This document shows, piece by piece, positions 41,440-51,579 of a DNA stretch of 64,000 nucleotides. Numbering within the stretch: the first letter of the stretch is position 1; every line of letters starts with the position of its first letter. Origin of the DNA: Orientallactaga sibirica. Its lineage: Eukaryota; Chordata; Mammalia; Rodentia; Dipodidae. The stretch is taken from positions 13,116,001-13,180,000 of the forward strand of contig JAEOAD010000031.1 of NCBI GenBank assembly GCA_036365145.1. The letters are read 5' to 3'. The notes below the pieces were generated by a model, which saw only the letters and a program-made list of their open reading frames with translations, had not been told where the DNA came from and searched no databases. A program made the position numbers and the translations under genes.

Positions 41440-42755
41440 ATAAGATTGGGTTCAATTTCTATCAGAACTAGATGATAAGACCCTATTGCTAAAGATGCCA
41501 TAAGATTCAGTCACAAGACACTGAGAAATCAACTGGGCTGAGCTGGAAGTCTCCTCCCTGGGGCTAGCTGTTATAGTGCAAGAAAGTGCTATGCAGCCTG
41601 TCTTAACCTGTAGCAAATCCTACAAGCTACATAACTGGCCAGGCAAGATGTGTCCCCACTGGTGTAATAGCGACATATCAGTTATGGGGGTAACCAACTG
41701 CTCATCTGCTCTCTAATTTGAATGCCTCTTCATGGAAGAGAATTCATGCCTGCTACTGAACACTGAATCAGAAGCCCATGGCTTGGAAGGTTCTAGACCC
41801 TAGGGAGGAAGCTACCATTGTTTGTTGGCTACATGGATAGTTATGTGGTCATCAAATTGTCCTGCAAATGTTTACATTTATCCCCATAGATTAGTGCTGC
41901 TCTCACTTTTAGTTAGAGAAGCTTCTTTTAGCAGATGGTGGTGACTATTGGTGAAATCCCAAACTCATCAAGGAGATAAGAAGTGAGAGTTGAAGCTGGT
42001 TGTGGTGGCACACGCCTTTAATCTCAGCACTCGGGAGGCAGAGGTAGGAGGATTGCCAAGAGTTTGAGGCCACCCTGAGACTACATAGTGAATTCCAGGT
42101 CAGCCTGGGCTAGATGGAGACCCTACCTCAAAAAAAAAAAAAAAAAAAAAAAAAAAGAGAGTTGGGTTCTCAGCACTGCATGAGACTTTTCTACCACTCC
42201 TCCCCCCAGGGCTCCGGGAACATTGTGGAGGAGGAGGTGGAAAGAATATTAGCATTGCTGTCAGTATTGGCCAGAGGAGCTTCTTTTTGGAAATGTTTGT
42301 GGACACTGAAGAGACTCAAAAGTCATCAAAGTGCTGAAGATAAGAGGCTGTTGTGAACTTATCACTAAATGAGGCAGTTCTATCACATCCTCCACTCATT
42401 CAGGGAACATCGCAGAAGAGGAGGTAGAGAGAATGGAAGAGCCAGAGGCTGGGGAGGAGCACTTTGGGACACCATCCTCTGGACGTGAAGTGTCGGGTAC
42501 ATTCGTGATCTCACGGTGGATATCATTACCTGCACAAGACCTACCCAAAATTGAGCCCATCAACATTTTGACATAGATGATGGGGGAAGGGGAAAAGCTG
42601 AGACATCAAAATAAAAGGACTTCTTGGAAAGACCAGGGCATTCAGTGGAATGTGGGTAGGGGAGAGGGCAACAAAGAGGGTAATGGGAGGGGATTATGAT
42701 CAAATTACAGTGTATTCATGTATTAACATTCTCAATGAATAAAACAGTCTGAGCA
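41440..42755 (+). mobile_element. LINE-1 3' UTR (variant B end)
   Basis: AGACCCTATTGCTAAAGATG, AAGAAAGTGCTATGCAGCCT, GTTAGAGAAGCTTCTTTTAG, and terminal TTCTCAATGAATAAAAC. A B1 copy (41993-42156) interrupts it, and a partly duplicated inner stretch (CACTGCATGAG... and CACTAAATGAGG...) follows that copy. Confidence 0.7.
41993..42156 (+). mobile_element. B1 SINE with A27 tail
   Basis: Full B1 with an uninterrupted run of about 27 A and GAGAGTTG flanks (41985-41992, 42157-42164). The intact tail suggests a young insertion. Confidence 0.9.
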
Positions 42756-42756
42756 A

Positions 42757-44300
42757 CTTTTAAAAAACCTTTTTAGTGACAACCCTGCATACGCATATAC
42801 AATGTAGTCTGATCATAATCCCCTTCCATCATCCTCTTTTATCCCCACTCCTGTATCCCCCCTCTACTAAACCCCTTCTTCTTTTCAACTAATCTCTCTT
42901 CTATTTTGATGTCTTTTTTTTTTTTTTTTTTGCCCTCATATTATGCAGGACTTGTGTAAGTCATGAATGAAACAGTCACTTGTGTCTGGAAGAGAGCATT
43001 CTAGAACACTCCTCTCCATCCTTTGGCTCATGGATTCTGAGCCTTGGAGAGGTGTGATGGAAATTTCTATCAGCATTGAAGTGACACTCCACTGTCACTT
43101 CTCAGCACTTTGATGAGTTTTGAGTCTCCCCATCATCTGAAAAGAGAGAGAAGCTTTGCTAACCAAAAGTAAGAGTAGCATTAATATTTGGGCATAAGCC
43201 AGGCATAGTGGTATACACCTTTAATCCCTGCACTCGGGAGGCAGAGGTTGGAGTCCAACACCAGCCTAGGAGTACAGAGTAAGTTCCAAGTTATTCTTGG
43301 CTAGAGTGAAACCCTTCCTCAAATAAATAAATAAATAAATAAGTAAATAAATAAATAAATAAAACAAAACCAAGCCCCCCCCAATCTGGTCAGAAAAATA
43401 AATTAAATATTTATAGTACAATCTAGTGGGCATAATGTATCCATTTAGCCAAACAATAGCAGTAGCTTCCCCGCTAAGGCTTATGAGCTCCCCAGCCACA
43501 GGCTTTTGACTAGTTTTTTTGCACCAGGCATGAATTCCCTCCCATGAAGCAGGCCTCAAATACAGAGAGCAGTTGGTTTCTCCCATAACAGACATGCTAC
43601 TGTTGCACCAGGTGGCACATTTTGCCTGGCTGGCCAGCCATGTAGCTTGCAGTGTCCACTGATGCCAAGCCAGTTGATGACTTTTCTCTTCCAATACACT
43701 GCATAGCACTTTCTGGCACTATGACAGTCAACAGGGAGGAAGCTTCCAGTTCAGCTCTAGCTTGATTTCTCAGACTTAGGTGTCTTCAGCAACAGGGTCA
43801 TATCATCTAGGTCTGGTGGGCAACTCAAAGCCTTGGCAGTAGCCTGTATTGTTTGGGGACATTAGGGGCCACTCAGAGCCGCCCTTGGCTCTGAAATTTT
43901 TCTAACAATCTATGGCTTCTGGATATGGCATTACTCACCTGAATGTGGGCAACTTATGAACAGCTGCACCACTGAAGACAATGTCTCTTTCCCTGCTTAT
44001 ATGTACCCAGGGCAGGCAGAATCTCAGGAACCCCACCCCCACCCATGATGAATGGTTAATGGGCTCATAAACTTCATGTCATGCAGTTCTCCTGTGGGGT
44101 CATCACAGCTACTGGGAGTTCAGAGGGCAACAGCATTACAGCATTCCACAACACTGGGTAGGTAGACAGATTTTTGGTAGACAGCAAGGGCTTGCATTGT
44201 ATACAGCAGCATTGTGGGTATTTGTGATGTAAACAACTATCTAAACTGTGAGATCCTGGTGACCAAGCTTGGGACAGTGGAACTCAGGTCATCTGAAGCA
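42757..44300 (-). mobile_element. LINE-1 3' UTR (variant B), reverse
   Basis: AAAAACCTTTTTAGTGACAA, ATCATAATCCCCTTCCATCA, then after a B1 copy AGCAGTAGCTTCCCCGCTAA and GCATAGCACTTTCTGGCACT, which mirror 41440-42755. The two copies meet tail to tail near 42756. The right boundary beyond about 43950 is uncertain. Confidence 0.65.
43199..43375 (+). mobile_element. B1 SINE with AAAT tail
   Basis: CCAGGCATAGTGGTATACAC start and (AAAT)n tail, inserted in the reversed LINE-1 copy. Confidence 0.85.
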
Positions 44301-44318
44301 AAGCAAAAGAGTATGTGT

Positions 44319-44500
44319 GGGCTAGAGAGATGGTTTAGCAGGTGAGACATTTGCCTGAGAAGCCTAAGGATCCAGGATTAATTTCCCAGGCCCATGTAAG
44401 GCATATATACAAGGTGGCACATGCATCTGGAGCTTGTTTGCAGTGGCTAGAAGCCCTGGTGTGCCCATTCTTTCTCAAACAAATAAGTAAAATATTTTTA
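44319..44500 (+). mobile_element. DIP-type SINE
   Basis: GGGCTAGAGAGATGGTTTAG head, AAGGTGGCACATGCATCTGG core and AAACAAATAAGTAAAA tail. Confidence 0.88.
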
Positions 44501-44534
44501 AAGAGAGTATTTATGTGAAAATGTATTGCATATG

Positions 44535-44750
44535 ATGTTGGAGAGATGGCTCAACCATTCATGCACTTGCCTACAAAGCCAAACAACCTGAGTTCAGCTC
44601 CCCAATACCCACATAAAGCCAGATAGATGCACAAGGTGGCACATGCATCTGGGGTTTGTTTGCAGTGGCTAGAGGCCCAGGCATACCCATTCTGTCTGTT
44701 TCTCTTCTCTCTATCTCTGCTTGCAAATAGATGAATAAATGAATAAATAC
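44535..44750 (+). mobile_element. DIP-type SINE
   Basis: GATGTTGGAGAGATGGCTCA head, GCCAGATAGATGCACAAGG core (a 4-bp AGAT duplication) and GATGAATAAATGAATAAAT tail. Confidence 0.88.
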
Positions 44751-44981
44751 AGATTTTTAAAATTTATTTTATTTATTTACATGAGAGAAAGAGGGAGAGA
44801 GAGAAAAAAAAAAGAGAGAGCAGGAGAGAATGGGTGCACCAAGACCTCTAGTTGCTGCAAATGAACTCCAGATGCATGTATCACCATGTGCATCTGGCTT
44901 TATGTGGGTCCTGGGGAATCAAACCTGGGTCCTTTAGCTTTATAGGCAATTGCCTTAACCACTAAGCCATCTCTCCAGCCC
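44751..44981 (-). mobile_element. DIP-type SINE, inverted
   Basis: TTTATTTTATTTATTTACAT tail, GA/A-rich tract and AAGCCATCTCTCCAGCCC head. It inserted at the tail of the copy at 44535, with ATACAGATTTTT-like and ATAGATTTTTTT flanks. Confidence 0.88.
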
Positions 44982-45000
44982 AGTATAGATTTTTTTTTTT

Positions 45001-45740
45001 TTGAAAAAAAAATTATTGCATGTGCCCAAAGCTGAAATCCTTCTTTGCTCTGGTTGGAAGTGTACTTGTTCTGTCTGGAGAAGGGAAGTCACTAAGCACA
45101 TAGGAAGAGGCACCGATGAGCTATGGATTTCCTCAATCAAGGACCCAGCAGCTCACCAACAATTGATGGTATTTCTCACCAGTTTAAGTGTCCCATTGGC
45201 TCTGACTAAGAGGCTTCACTCTAATGGCAGGTGTAGCTGCCAGGAAGGCCTGTGCATTAGTTGCTGAAAAGAAGCATACCAGGAGAGCATTCATCTTCCA
45301 TTTTGATTAAATTGTTTCATTTTTTTTTCTTTTAGTCACCTGCGGTGATAACACCGAGAAGCTGGCAGAGGTAGCACTGCTGATTATAAAAAGAGTGTGG
45401 ACCCGAGAAAGGTCTCAGCTGTCTGTGACAATAGCCGCTGGGGTGAAAGGACAGAAGAGATCCTGGATGTCCCAAGAGGTCTGGTCAAAGGGACAGGCTG
45501 CTGAAGCTGTTTGGATGAGGATGGGCAACATATGTTCTAACATGTTGTTAAATATGTATCCCAAGGTCAAAACAAGGTCACCAATAGACAGTTCAGGTGC
45601 TGGAAGGGCTATATAAATCCCCATTCAAGCTGGGTCAAATGAAGACAAGAAATGCTATTAGCCCACATTACTGAGAAACTAGGGTAGATCTGCCTTAGGC
45701 ATTAAGTAGACACAAATGCACACATGTGCCAACCTGAATT
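45001..45740. other. Unique sequence with a candidate plus-strand exon
   Basis: TTTTTTTTTCTTTTAG at 45320-45335 is a strong acceptor-like tract. The frame that starts Thr-Cys-Gly-Asp from 45338 stays open to about 45616. Possible donors are GCAGAG/GTAGCA (45370/45371) and CAAGAG/GTCTGG (45478/45479), both mediocre. No family match and no neighbouring exon, so chance cannot be excluded. Confidence 0.3.
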
Positions 45741-45746
45741 TAAAAA

Positions 45747-45975
45747 TTTACTATTTTTTTTACACTCTTATACACGCATATCCCCCCAATTACTCTCTCT
45801 TATCCCCTTCCACCTCCCATTAGCACCCTTTCTGTTCCCTATTAACCCCTATCTTGCTTGCCTATTTTTTTTTTTTTGTTTTGTTTGTAGCCATTGAGTT
45901 AAATCAGGATTGCTGGCACGATCATGGGTCGAAGTTTGTTTCCTGTGGAATGGACAGCTAACCTTTTGGATGATG
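45747..45975 (-). mobile_element. LINE-1 3' UTR fragment, reverse
   Basis: TTTACACTCTTATACACGCA, CCCTTCCACCTCCCATTAGC and CCTATTAACCCCTATCTTGC resemble the reversed variant B end at 42757. Short and diverged. Confidence 0.5.
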
Positions 45976-46561
45976 ATCATTCGAGAAGGAGACGGGCCGG
46001 AAGACAATCACTATTGTGGCCTCAGGGAGGAAGGGATGCTCCAATGAGCCCTGGCTTGGGTTGGATGTCTCTGCCCCTGGAGACAGAGAGAAATGGAGTC
46101 ATCTTTAACTAAATGATATGAGATGGAAGTGGGACTGAGATCAGACTGTTCTCCCAAGGACTATCAGGTTCTGAATGAGTCAAAGCCTTAAAAGCAAAGC
46201 ACAAGAAGTCTTGCAATGAGGTGAGGAAGGGTTTGGCAATAGGCAGCTCCAAGTTACACTGTAATTTTGAAATTTCTCTTTGTTCACAATAGGTCCCTGG
46301 TGTGACATACTGAGGGCGATGAGGTCTCTGGGACCCAGCCAAGTAATAAGGTTCAGTGTGGGACACTGGTTTTAAGGGGGATCTAGGCAGCAAGAATGTT
46401 GCCTGAACAGTTCCTGTGGTCCAGGCTCTCGACCACAGCTGGAGGTGACTATAGTGGGATTAATTAAAAATTTTTTTTTCACTGGTGGGTTGGCATTTTA
46501 TTGAGTTCAACATCTTTAACAGTGAAACACTATACTTTACTGCAAATAAAGAATAAATCAA
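45976..46561. other. Unique non-coding sequence
   Basis: No clear repeat or exon. Confidence 0.4.
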
Positions 46562-46765
46562 GGCTGGAGAGATGGCTCGGTGGTTAAGACACTTGCCTTC
46601 AAAGCCTAATGCCCCGGGTTCGATTCCCCAGTACCTATGTAAAGCCAGATGCACAAAGTGGTGCATGCATTTGTAGTGGCTGGAGGCTCTGATCATTATC
46701 TGTTTGTCTTCTGTCTATCTCTCTCTACTTGCAAATAAATTAACAACAACAACAACAACAAAAAG
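46562..46765 (+). mobile_element. DIP-type SINE
   Basis: GGCTGGAGAGATGGCTCGGT head, GGTTCGATTCCCCAGTACC box B, short core (deletion before TGGCTGGAGGCTC) and a (CAA)n tail. Confidence 0.92.
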
Positions 46766-47460
46766 CATTTTTCCTAGGAATCTCCAAAAGACAGCTCAGG
46801 AGCACAAATTTAAGCAGATTTCTTTAATGTTTAGCACCCAAACAGGCATTATCGAGGGCTTCAGACCATACACCAGTATCATGTGGTCTCAGGGTGGAGA
46901 TGGCCACAGAACAGGGGCATTCAGCAAGCTTACTTCAGATTCCACCAGAGTTAGGTCTTCTGTCTGTCACAATAGACTTCTCAGAGAAATGGCTTCTCTG
47001 GCCACACAGCCTTTAAACCTCCACTTGCAAGGGGATGGAAATTCTGCATGTAGAAGGCGGATTTGGGCAAGTGGATAGCGTGATTTGCCTCCAAGGAGGG
47101 TGGAGGCATCTAGGATATCTATGTTGTCATGACAGGCTAGGCCCAGGGGTAACTACTGTCAGAGTGACCATTTGAGAAGGAGAAGGGCTATGAGTTGGGC
47201 AGGAACTGTGGTCCTCTAGCTGCAAGGAGGAATAGTGAGTAGATGTGTTACATGGGTGAGTGTGCACTGTACTACCAGGGTCTGCTGTCAGAGGTGACCT
47301 CTGCTGGCTGTGTGGATTGATGAAGAACCATGTTTCATGCCAGAAGGGATGGAGAAGGCTGGGAGCTGAGAACTCACTGGCCATGGCTTTTAGATTGTCA
47401 ACATGGCATGACGTAGAGACACCTCTGCAGGCTTTTCTCTGTTAGCCTTTGGGCTTGCCC
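46766..47460. other. Unique non-coding sequence
   Basis: ORFs of 85-124 codons on both strands have no family resemblance and no splice or start context. Confidence 0.4.
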
Positions 47461-47725
47461 GTGAGACATTATCTTGATTATGTTAATTGAGTGGAAGACC
47501 CGTCTTAACTGTGGGTGGCATCATTCCATGGGCTGGGGACCTGGACTATATCCAAAGGAGACAGCTGGCTGAGCACAAGCATTCATGGCTCTGCTTCCTC
47601 ACTGTGGATCTACTCATACTCACACTGTTTCAAGTGCCTGACACCATGATGGACAGTTACCTGGAAGTGTAAACTGAAACAAACCCTTTCTCTCTTAAGC
47701 TTATTTTTTGTCAGGTATAACTAAT
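47461..47725 (+). mobile_element. LTR-like rodent repeat
   Basis: AATTGAGTGGAAGACCCGTC, GGTGGCATCATTCCATGGGC, GCATTCATGGCTCTGCTTCC and GTGTAAACTGAAACAAACCC match a common rodent LTR-type repeat. Reverse relatives occur at 49124 and 59948. Exact family not certain. Confidence 0.6.
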
Positions 47726-48328
47726 ATACCGTCTCTGTATCTTAACACAAAAAAGACACTTGTCCAATAGCTGGTTTATTATCATTATCCTTGTTACATG
47801 GATGTCTTTTCCTTATGAATACCCCCCCCATAGGGTTGGAGGTGTAAGTAGAGAAAGATCTCTCTATAGCTTGACTAGAACTGCCTAGTTATGCATGCAT
47901 GATTGTGGCTTTATATTTATACCTAAACTTCATGTCAGGACCCTGCAGCCGGACATGGGGTATGTAAATGGACCCCCTTTGATGTGGCCACATAGTGGAT
48001 AAATTCCTTTGTTTCTGCTTTTCACCATTACTTGCTTGTTTAATGGACTTACTAAAGATTGGTGACCAGATCTGGCTTGTTCGGACTGTCGGTATCCAGA
48101 CTCTGACCCGCATAACTCTGGTAACATTGTCTCAAAAAAACAAAAATAACAAGCAAACAAAAATCCCAAAATTTATTTCTCTGGGTTTAGAGAGAGAGGT
48201 TGCAAGTCTGAGATGGAGTGGGTGTCAGGCTTGGGCCCTTCTCTTAGCTTACAGATGACCCCTCACTGTGTCTCCCCATGGTATTCACCCTCTGTGTATG
48301 TCCTCATCACATAAAAACATAAAGACAC

Positions 48329-48805
48329 TGTGATGGTTAAGTTTGTGTCACCTTGATCTGTTTAGGAATCCATAGACATTCCTCATAAGTGGGTCTCTGA
48401 GGTTGCTTCTAGGAAGGATTAACTAAAGGAGGAATCCTTCCCCCAGGGGAGCCCTTCCCCCAGAGTGGGCGGCCCCTCTCAGAGGGGGGCTTTATCTAAA
48501 GAAGCTCTGGGAAGGAAAGTATCCCGTCCTCCCCCCTGGTTGCTGGTGCTGCTTGCTGCTTTCCAGTGTGGACTAAAGACCAGCGTGGACTGAAGAGCAG
48601 TGTCTCTGCAGGACTCCTCCAGCCTTCAGTGCTGGCTTGGGACTGCTGAGCCATCCAGCCTCATGGACTGAATAGCTACAGGGTTCCTTGACTCTCAGGC
48701 CTGCACACTGCTATTGTTGAACTGCTGTAAACTAATCCAATAAATTCCCTTTTAATACAATTCATTCTATTGGTTCTGTTCCTCTAGAGAACCCTGACTA
48801 CTACA
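48329..48805 (+). mobile_element. Complete ERVL-type solo LTR (MLT2-like)
   Basis: The 477-bp element starts TGTGATGGTTAAGTTTGTGT and ends AACCCTGACTACTACA, with perfect GACAC on both sides (48324-48328, 48806-48810). The AATAAATTCCCTTTTAATAC stretch near 48740 is the likely polyadenylation region. No internal sequence remains, so it arose by recombination between two LTRs. Confidence 0.88.
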
Positions 48806-49123
48806 GACACCATATATAACTGGATTGGAACCCTCTGTAAGGACCTCATTTTAACTCAATTGCCTCTTTAAAGACCCTTTCTCTAAACACAGCTGCATAA
48901 TGAAGTGATGGTAGATTGTTTTCAATGCAAAGATTTTGGGTATAATACAGTGGCTCCATGCTGGGGCCCAGAAGGTGGCAGAGAGGAGCTTGGAGGTTCT
49001 CTCCATCCCTGTCTATGCCAGCTCTCTGGATGGGCAAAGACAGCAGGCCTTCTTCCGTGGCTCCCTTTGGAACCTCACTGCACTCTGTCCCGAGGTGGTA
49101 GGGGTCAGAGCCTTGGTATCTGC

Positions 49124-49309
49124 CTCAGTTACTTTTCTCATTACTGTGACAAAACACCTGGCGAAAGCAAGTGAAGTAAGGCAGACAGACTTGACTGTGG
49201 TGTATAGCTTGGGGGTGTGTTCCTCGTGTTGTAGAAGGTATGGAGGCAGATGCTGGAGGTGACTAGTCACATTGCACACGTGGGTGTGCGTGTGCATGTG
49301 TACACACAG

Positions 49310-49359
<50 letters not shown>

Positions 49360-49540
49360 AGAGAAAGAAAAGAGAGAGAGAGAGAGATTCTGGCACCCAG
49401 CTTTCCTTTGATTTAGCCCAGGTACTATCCACTTAGGGTGGGTCCTTTAACGTAATCTCGATACTCCCTCACAGATTGCCCACAAATTTGTCTCCTAGGT
49501 GACTCCAGATTCTGTTAAGTTGACAATATTAATTCTCACA
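49124..49540 (-). mobile_element. LTR-like rodent repeat with microsatellite
   Basis: GTTACTTTTCTCATTACTGT, GTCACATTGCACACG, GGGTGGGTCCTTTAACG and TTCTGTTAAGTTGACAATAT are the reverse of the family at 47461. A (CA)n(GA)n block lies inside. Confidence 0.6.
49312..49356 (+). repeat. (CA)n microsatellite
   Basis: About 22 AC units followed by a GA-rich run to 49387. Confidence 0.95.
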
Positions 49541-49649
49541 GTGTCCTTTGTTTGGTCTCAGTTCCACCCATATCTCTGAGGTGCTCTTTTTTTTTTAATA
49601 ATTTAATTTTGAAATAAGAATGGTTAGCCACCTTCTTGTTTTCACTTAA

Positions 49650-49688
49650 GGCATTTCTTTTTTTCTTTATTTGAAAGCAGAGATAGAG

Positions 49689-49720
<32 letters not shown>

Positions 49721-49865
49721 ATGGGCACGCCAGGGCTTCTAGCCACTGCAAACGAACTCCAGAGATGTCCCTTGGGCATCTGGCTTACGTGGGTCTTGAG
49801 GAATTGAACCTGTGTCCTTTAGTTTCACAGGCAAATGCCTTAACCACTAAGCCATGTCTCCAGCC
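49650..49865 (-). mobile_element. DIP-type SINE
   Basis: TTTATTTGAAAGCAGAGATA tail, GA tract, GCCAGGGCTTCTAGCCACTG core and AAGCCATGTCTCCAGCCC head. Confidence 0.9.
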
Positions 49866-50039
49866 CATGAGGTGTTCTCTTAATTAGAGTCTCTCCATTT
49901 GAACCACCTGGTTGATATTTCAGACTTGGATTTTGTTTCCTGGGGGAGTGTTGCTATGTGTAAATTGTTGATTCCCAACATTTTCAGCCCTATCTGCCAG
50001 TTTGTCCCAAGTGCCAGCACATCCTTTCTACCTAATGTT

Positions 50040-50485
50040 TATGGACTAATGTGACAAAAACAAAACAAAACAAGCAAAGAAACAAAAACCTACAGGAAAG
50101 AGAAACGATTCCCCTTCAGTCAAGGAAGGTTTCCTGAACAAGGAAATACTGGCTCAACGAGTGCAGCAGGGCTGGAGAGAGCAGAAAGGACAAGACAGTA
50201 AAAGCAATGAGTTTCCGAAGCAGGCCCAGCTCTCCCCAGCTTGCGAATCCATGTGCTTTCCGGTAGAGGCTCTTGTCAAACCTTACTGTTCCTCTCCTCC
50301 TGTGCCTGGCTTATCACTGTGGTTGTGCAGGTCTCCTTCTGACATGCTTCTCACCTGTCGGTACCCTCTTCTCCATCTCTCTCCTCCCATCTGTGTGGCA
50401 GCCCATGGTGGTCTGTCCCTGACTGGAAGGAAAACACAGGGTCGGTCAACAGCTAGATGCCTGGCATCCAGGTAGCTTAACTAGA
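50040..50485. other. Unique non-coding sequence
   Basis: An A-rich start (CAAAACAAAACAAGC) is followed by sequence with no recognisable repeat. The 104-codon ORF at 50161-50475 has no family resemblance. Confidence 0.4.
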
Positions 50486-50499
50486 TTCTCTTTAATTTT

Positions 50500-50708
50500 A
50501 AAAAAATTTACTTTATTTTATTTGAGAGTGAGAATGAGGCAAAGAGAGAGAGAGAGAGAATGGGCATGCTGGGGCATCTAGCCACTGTAAACAAATGCCA
50601 GACACATGTGCTACTTTGTGTCTCTGGCTTACGTGGGTTCTGGCAAATGAACCTGGGTCCTTTGGCTTTGCAGGCAAGTGCCTTAACTGCTAAGCCATCT
50701 CTCCAACC
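50500..50708 (-). mobile_element. DIP-type SINE
   Basis: Reverse copy ending AAGCCATCTCTCCAACC, with the perfect 14-bp duplication TTCTCTTTAATTTT (50486-50499, 50709-50722). Confidence 0.93.
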
Positions 50709-50722
50709 TTCTCTTTAATTTT

Positions 50723-50800
50723 CACAGGACTCTGGTAAGGCAGCAGCATCCCCTTTTGCAGATGTGGAAACTGGGGCTCAGATAGGGCAACACACCGTGT
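50723..50800 (-). mobile_element. MIR SINE fragment
   Basis: TTTTGCAGATGTGGAAACTG followed by GGGCTCAGATAGGGCAACAC is the reversed MIR core. Confidence 0.6.
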
Positions 50801-51105
50801 TGTTCCCTCGGCTGGGAAGGCACCTTTAGGAAGGACGAGGGCTGGTGGGTGTGTAGACTTCCTCTCACCTCGGGCACTCAGCTTGGTCACGTTCCTAGGG
50901 GTGATGGATTGCAGTGTGCCCCAAAGCCAAGTTGCTGAGAGACAGAGCTTGTGCGCTGCATTTAATGAGCAAGCTCTCCCTACACAGCTGGAGACAAAAC
51001 GATAAAACCTTTCAACAGATCTGGAAGGTCCATGAAGAAAGGTTTCATGTCCCTGGCAACTCTAGGTACATTTTTATCCAGCAGGCCCCAGAAAGGAAAC
51101 TGGTA

Positions 51106-51108
<3 letters not shown>

Positions 51109-51167
<59 letters not shown>
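51109..51167 (+). repeat. (TA)n microsatellite
   Basis: About 29 uninterrupted TA units. It produces the Tyr-Ile repeats seen in overlapping ORFs on both strands. Confidence 0.95.
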
Positions 51168-51170
<3 letters not shown>

Positions 51171-51349
51171 GTCCAGACTGTTTGTGAAATTGAGAATATT
51201 TTTAGCACATGTAAAAGCTTGGAAACAAATCCCATCCGTCAGGTCCCTGCTCAGAGCAATCACTTAATAAAACCTTGTTGGACTTTTCTGAATGCTGCTC
51301 ATTGGTACGAAGATCCTTGGGAGAACATGCTCATGAGAGGGTAGGATGA

Positions 51350-51357
51350 TGACGTCA
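51350..51357 (+). promoter_or_regulatory. Isolated CRE-like TGACGTCA
   Basis: A perfect palindromic cAMP-response element core in otherwise CpG-poor sequence. No promoter features surround it. Confidence 0.25.
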
Positions 51358-51398
51358 GCCAGCCTGAGTACAAACGATAATCTTTATGACTCCATAAA

Positions 51399-51538
51399 AG
51401 GAAAATGGCTTAGTGGGAATGAAGCCCTAAGGACAAAGCCAGATGCACAAGGGGCGCACGCATCTGGAGTTCGTTTGCAGTGGCGCCCATTCTCTCTCTG
51501 GAATACTTGCTTAGCTCTCTTTCAAATAAATTTAAAAT

Positions 51539-51577
<39 letters not shown>
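51399..51577 (+). mobile_element. DIP-type SINE with deletions and A34 tail
   Basis: AATGGCTTAGTGGGAATGAA and CCAGATGCACAAGGGGCGCA with two internal deletions, then an uninterrupted run of about 34 A. The long pure tail suggests a recent insertion despite the shortened body. Confidence 0.85.
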
Positions 51578-51578
<1 letters not shown>

Positions 51579-51579
51579 A

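Noticed and set aside
43266..43709. 147-codon minus-strand ORF
   Set aside because: It lies in a LINE-1 3' UTR and continues into a B1 tail; no coding signature.
46562..46650. tRNA-like sequence with good box A and box B
   Set aside because: It is the head of a DIP SINE. It continues into the SINE core, so it is not a tRNA gene. The same applies to the other copies.
50914..51267. ORFs with long Tyr-Ile repeats on both strands
   Set aside because: Translation of the (TA)n microsatellite.
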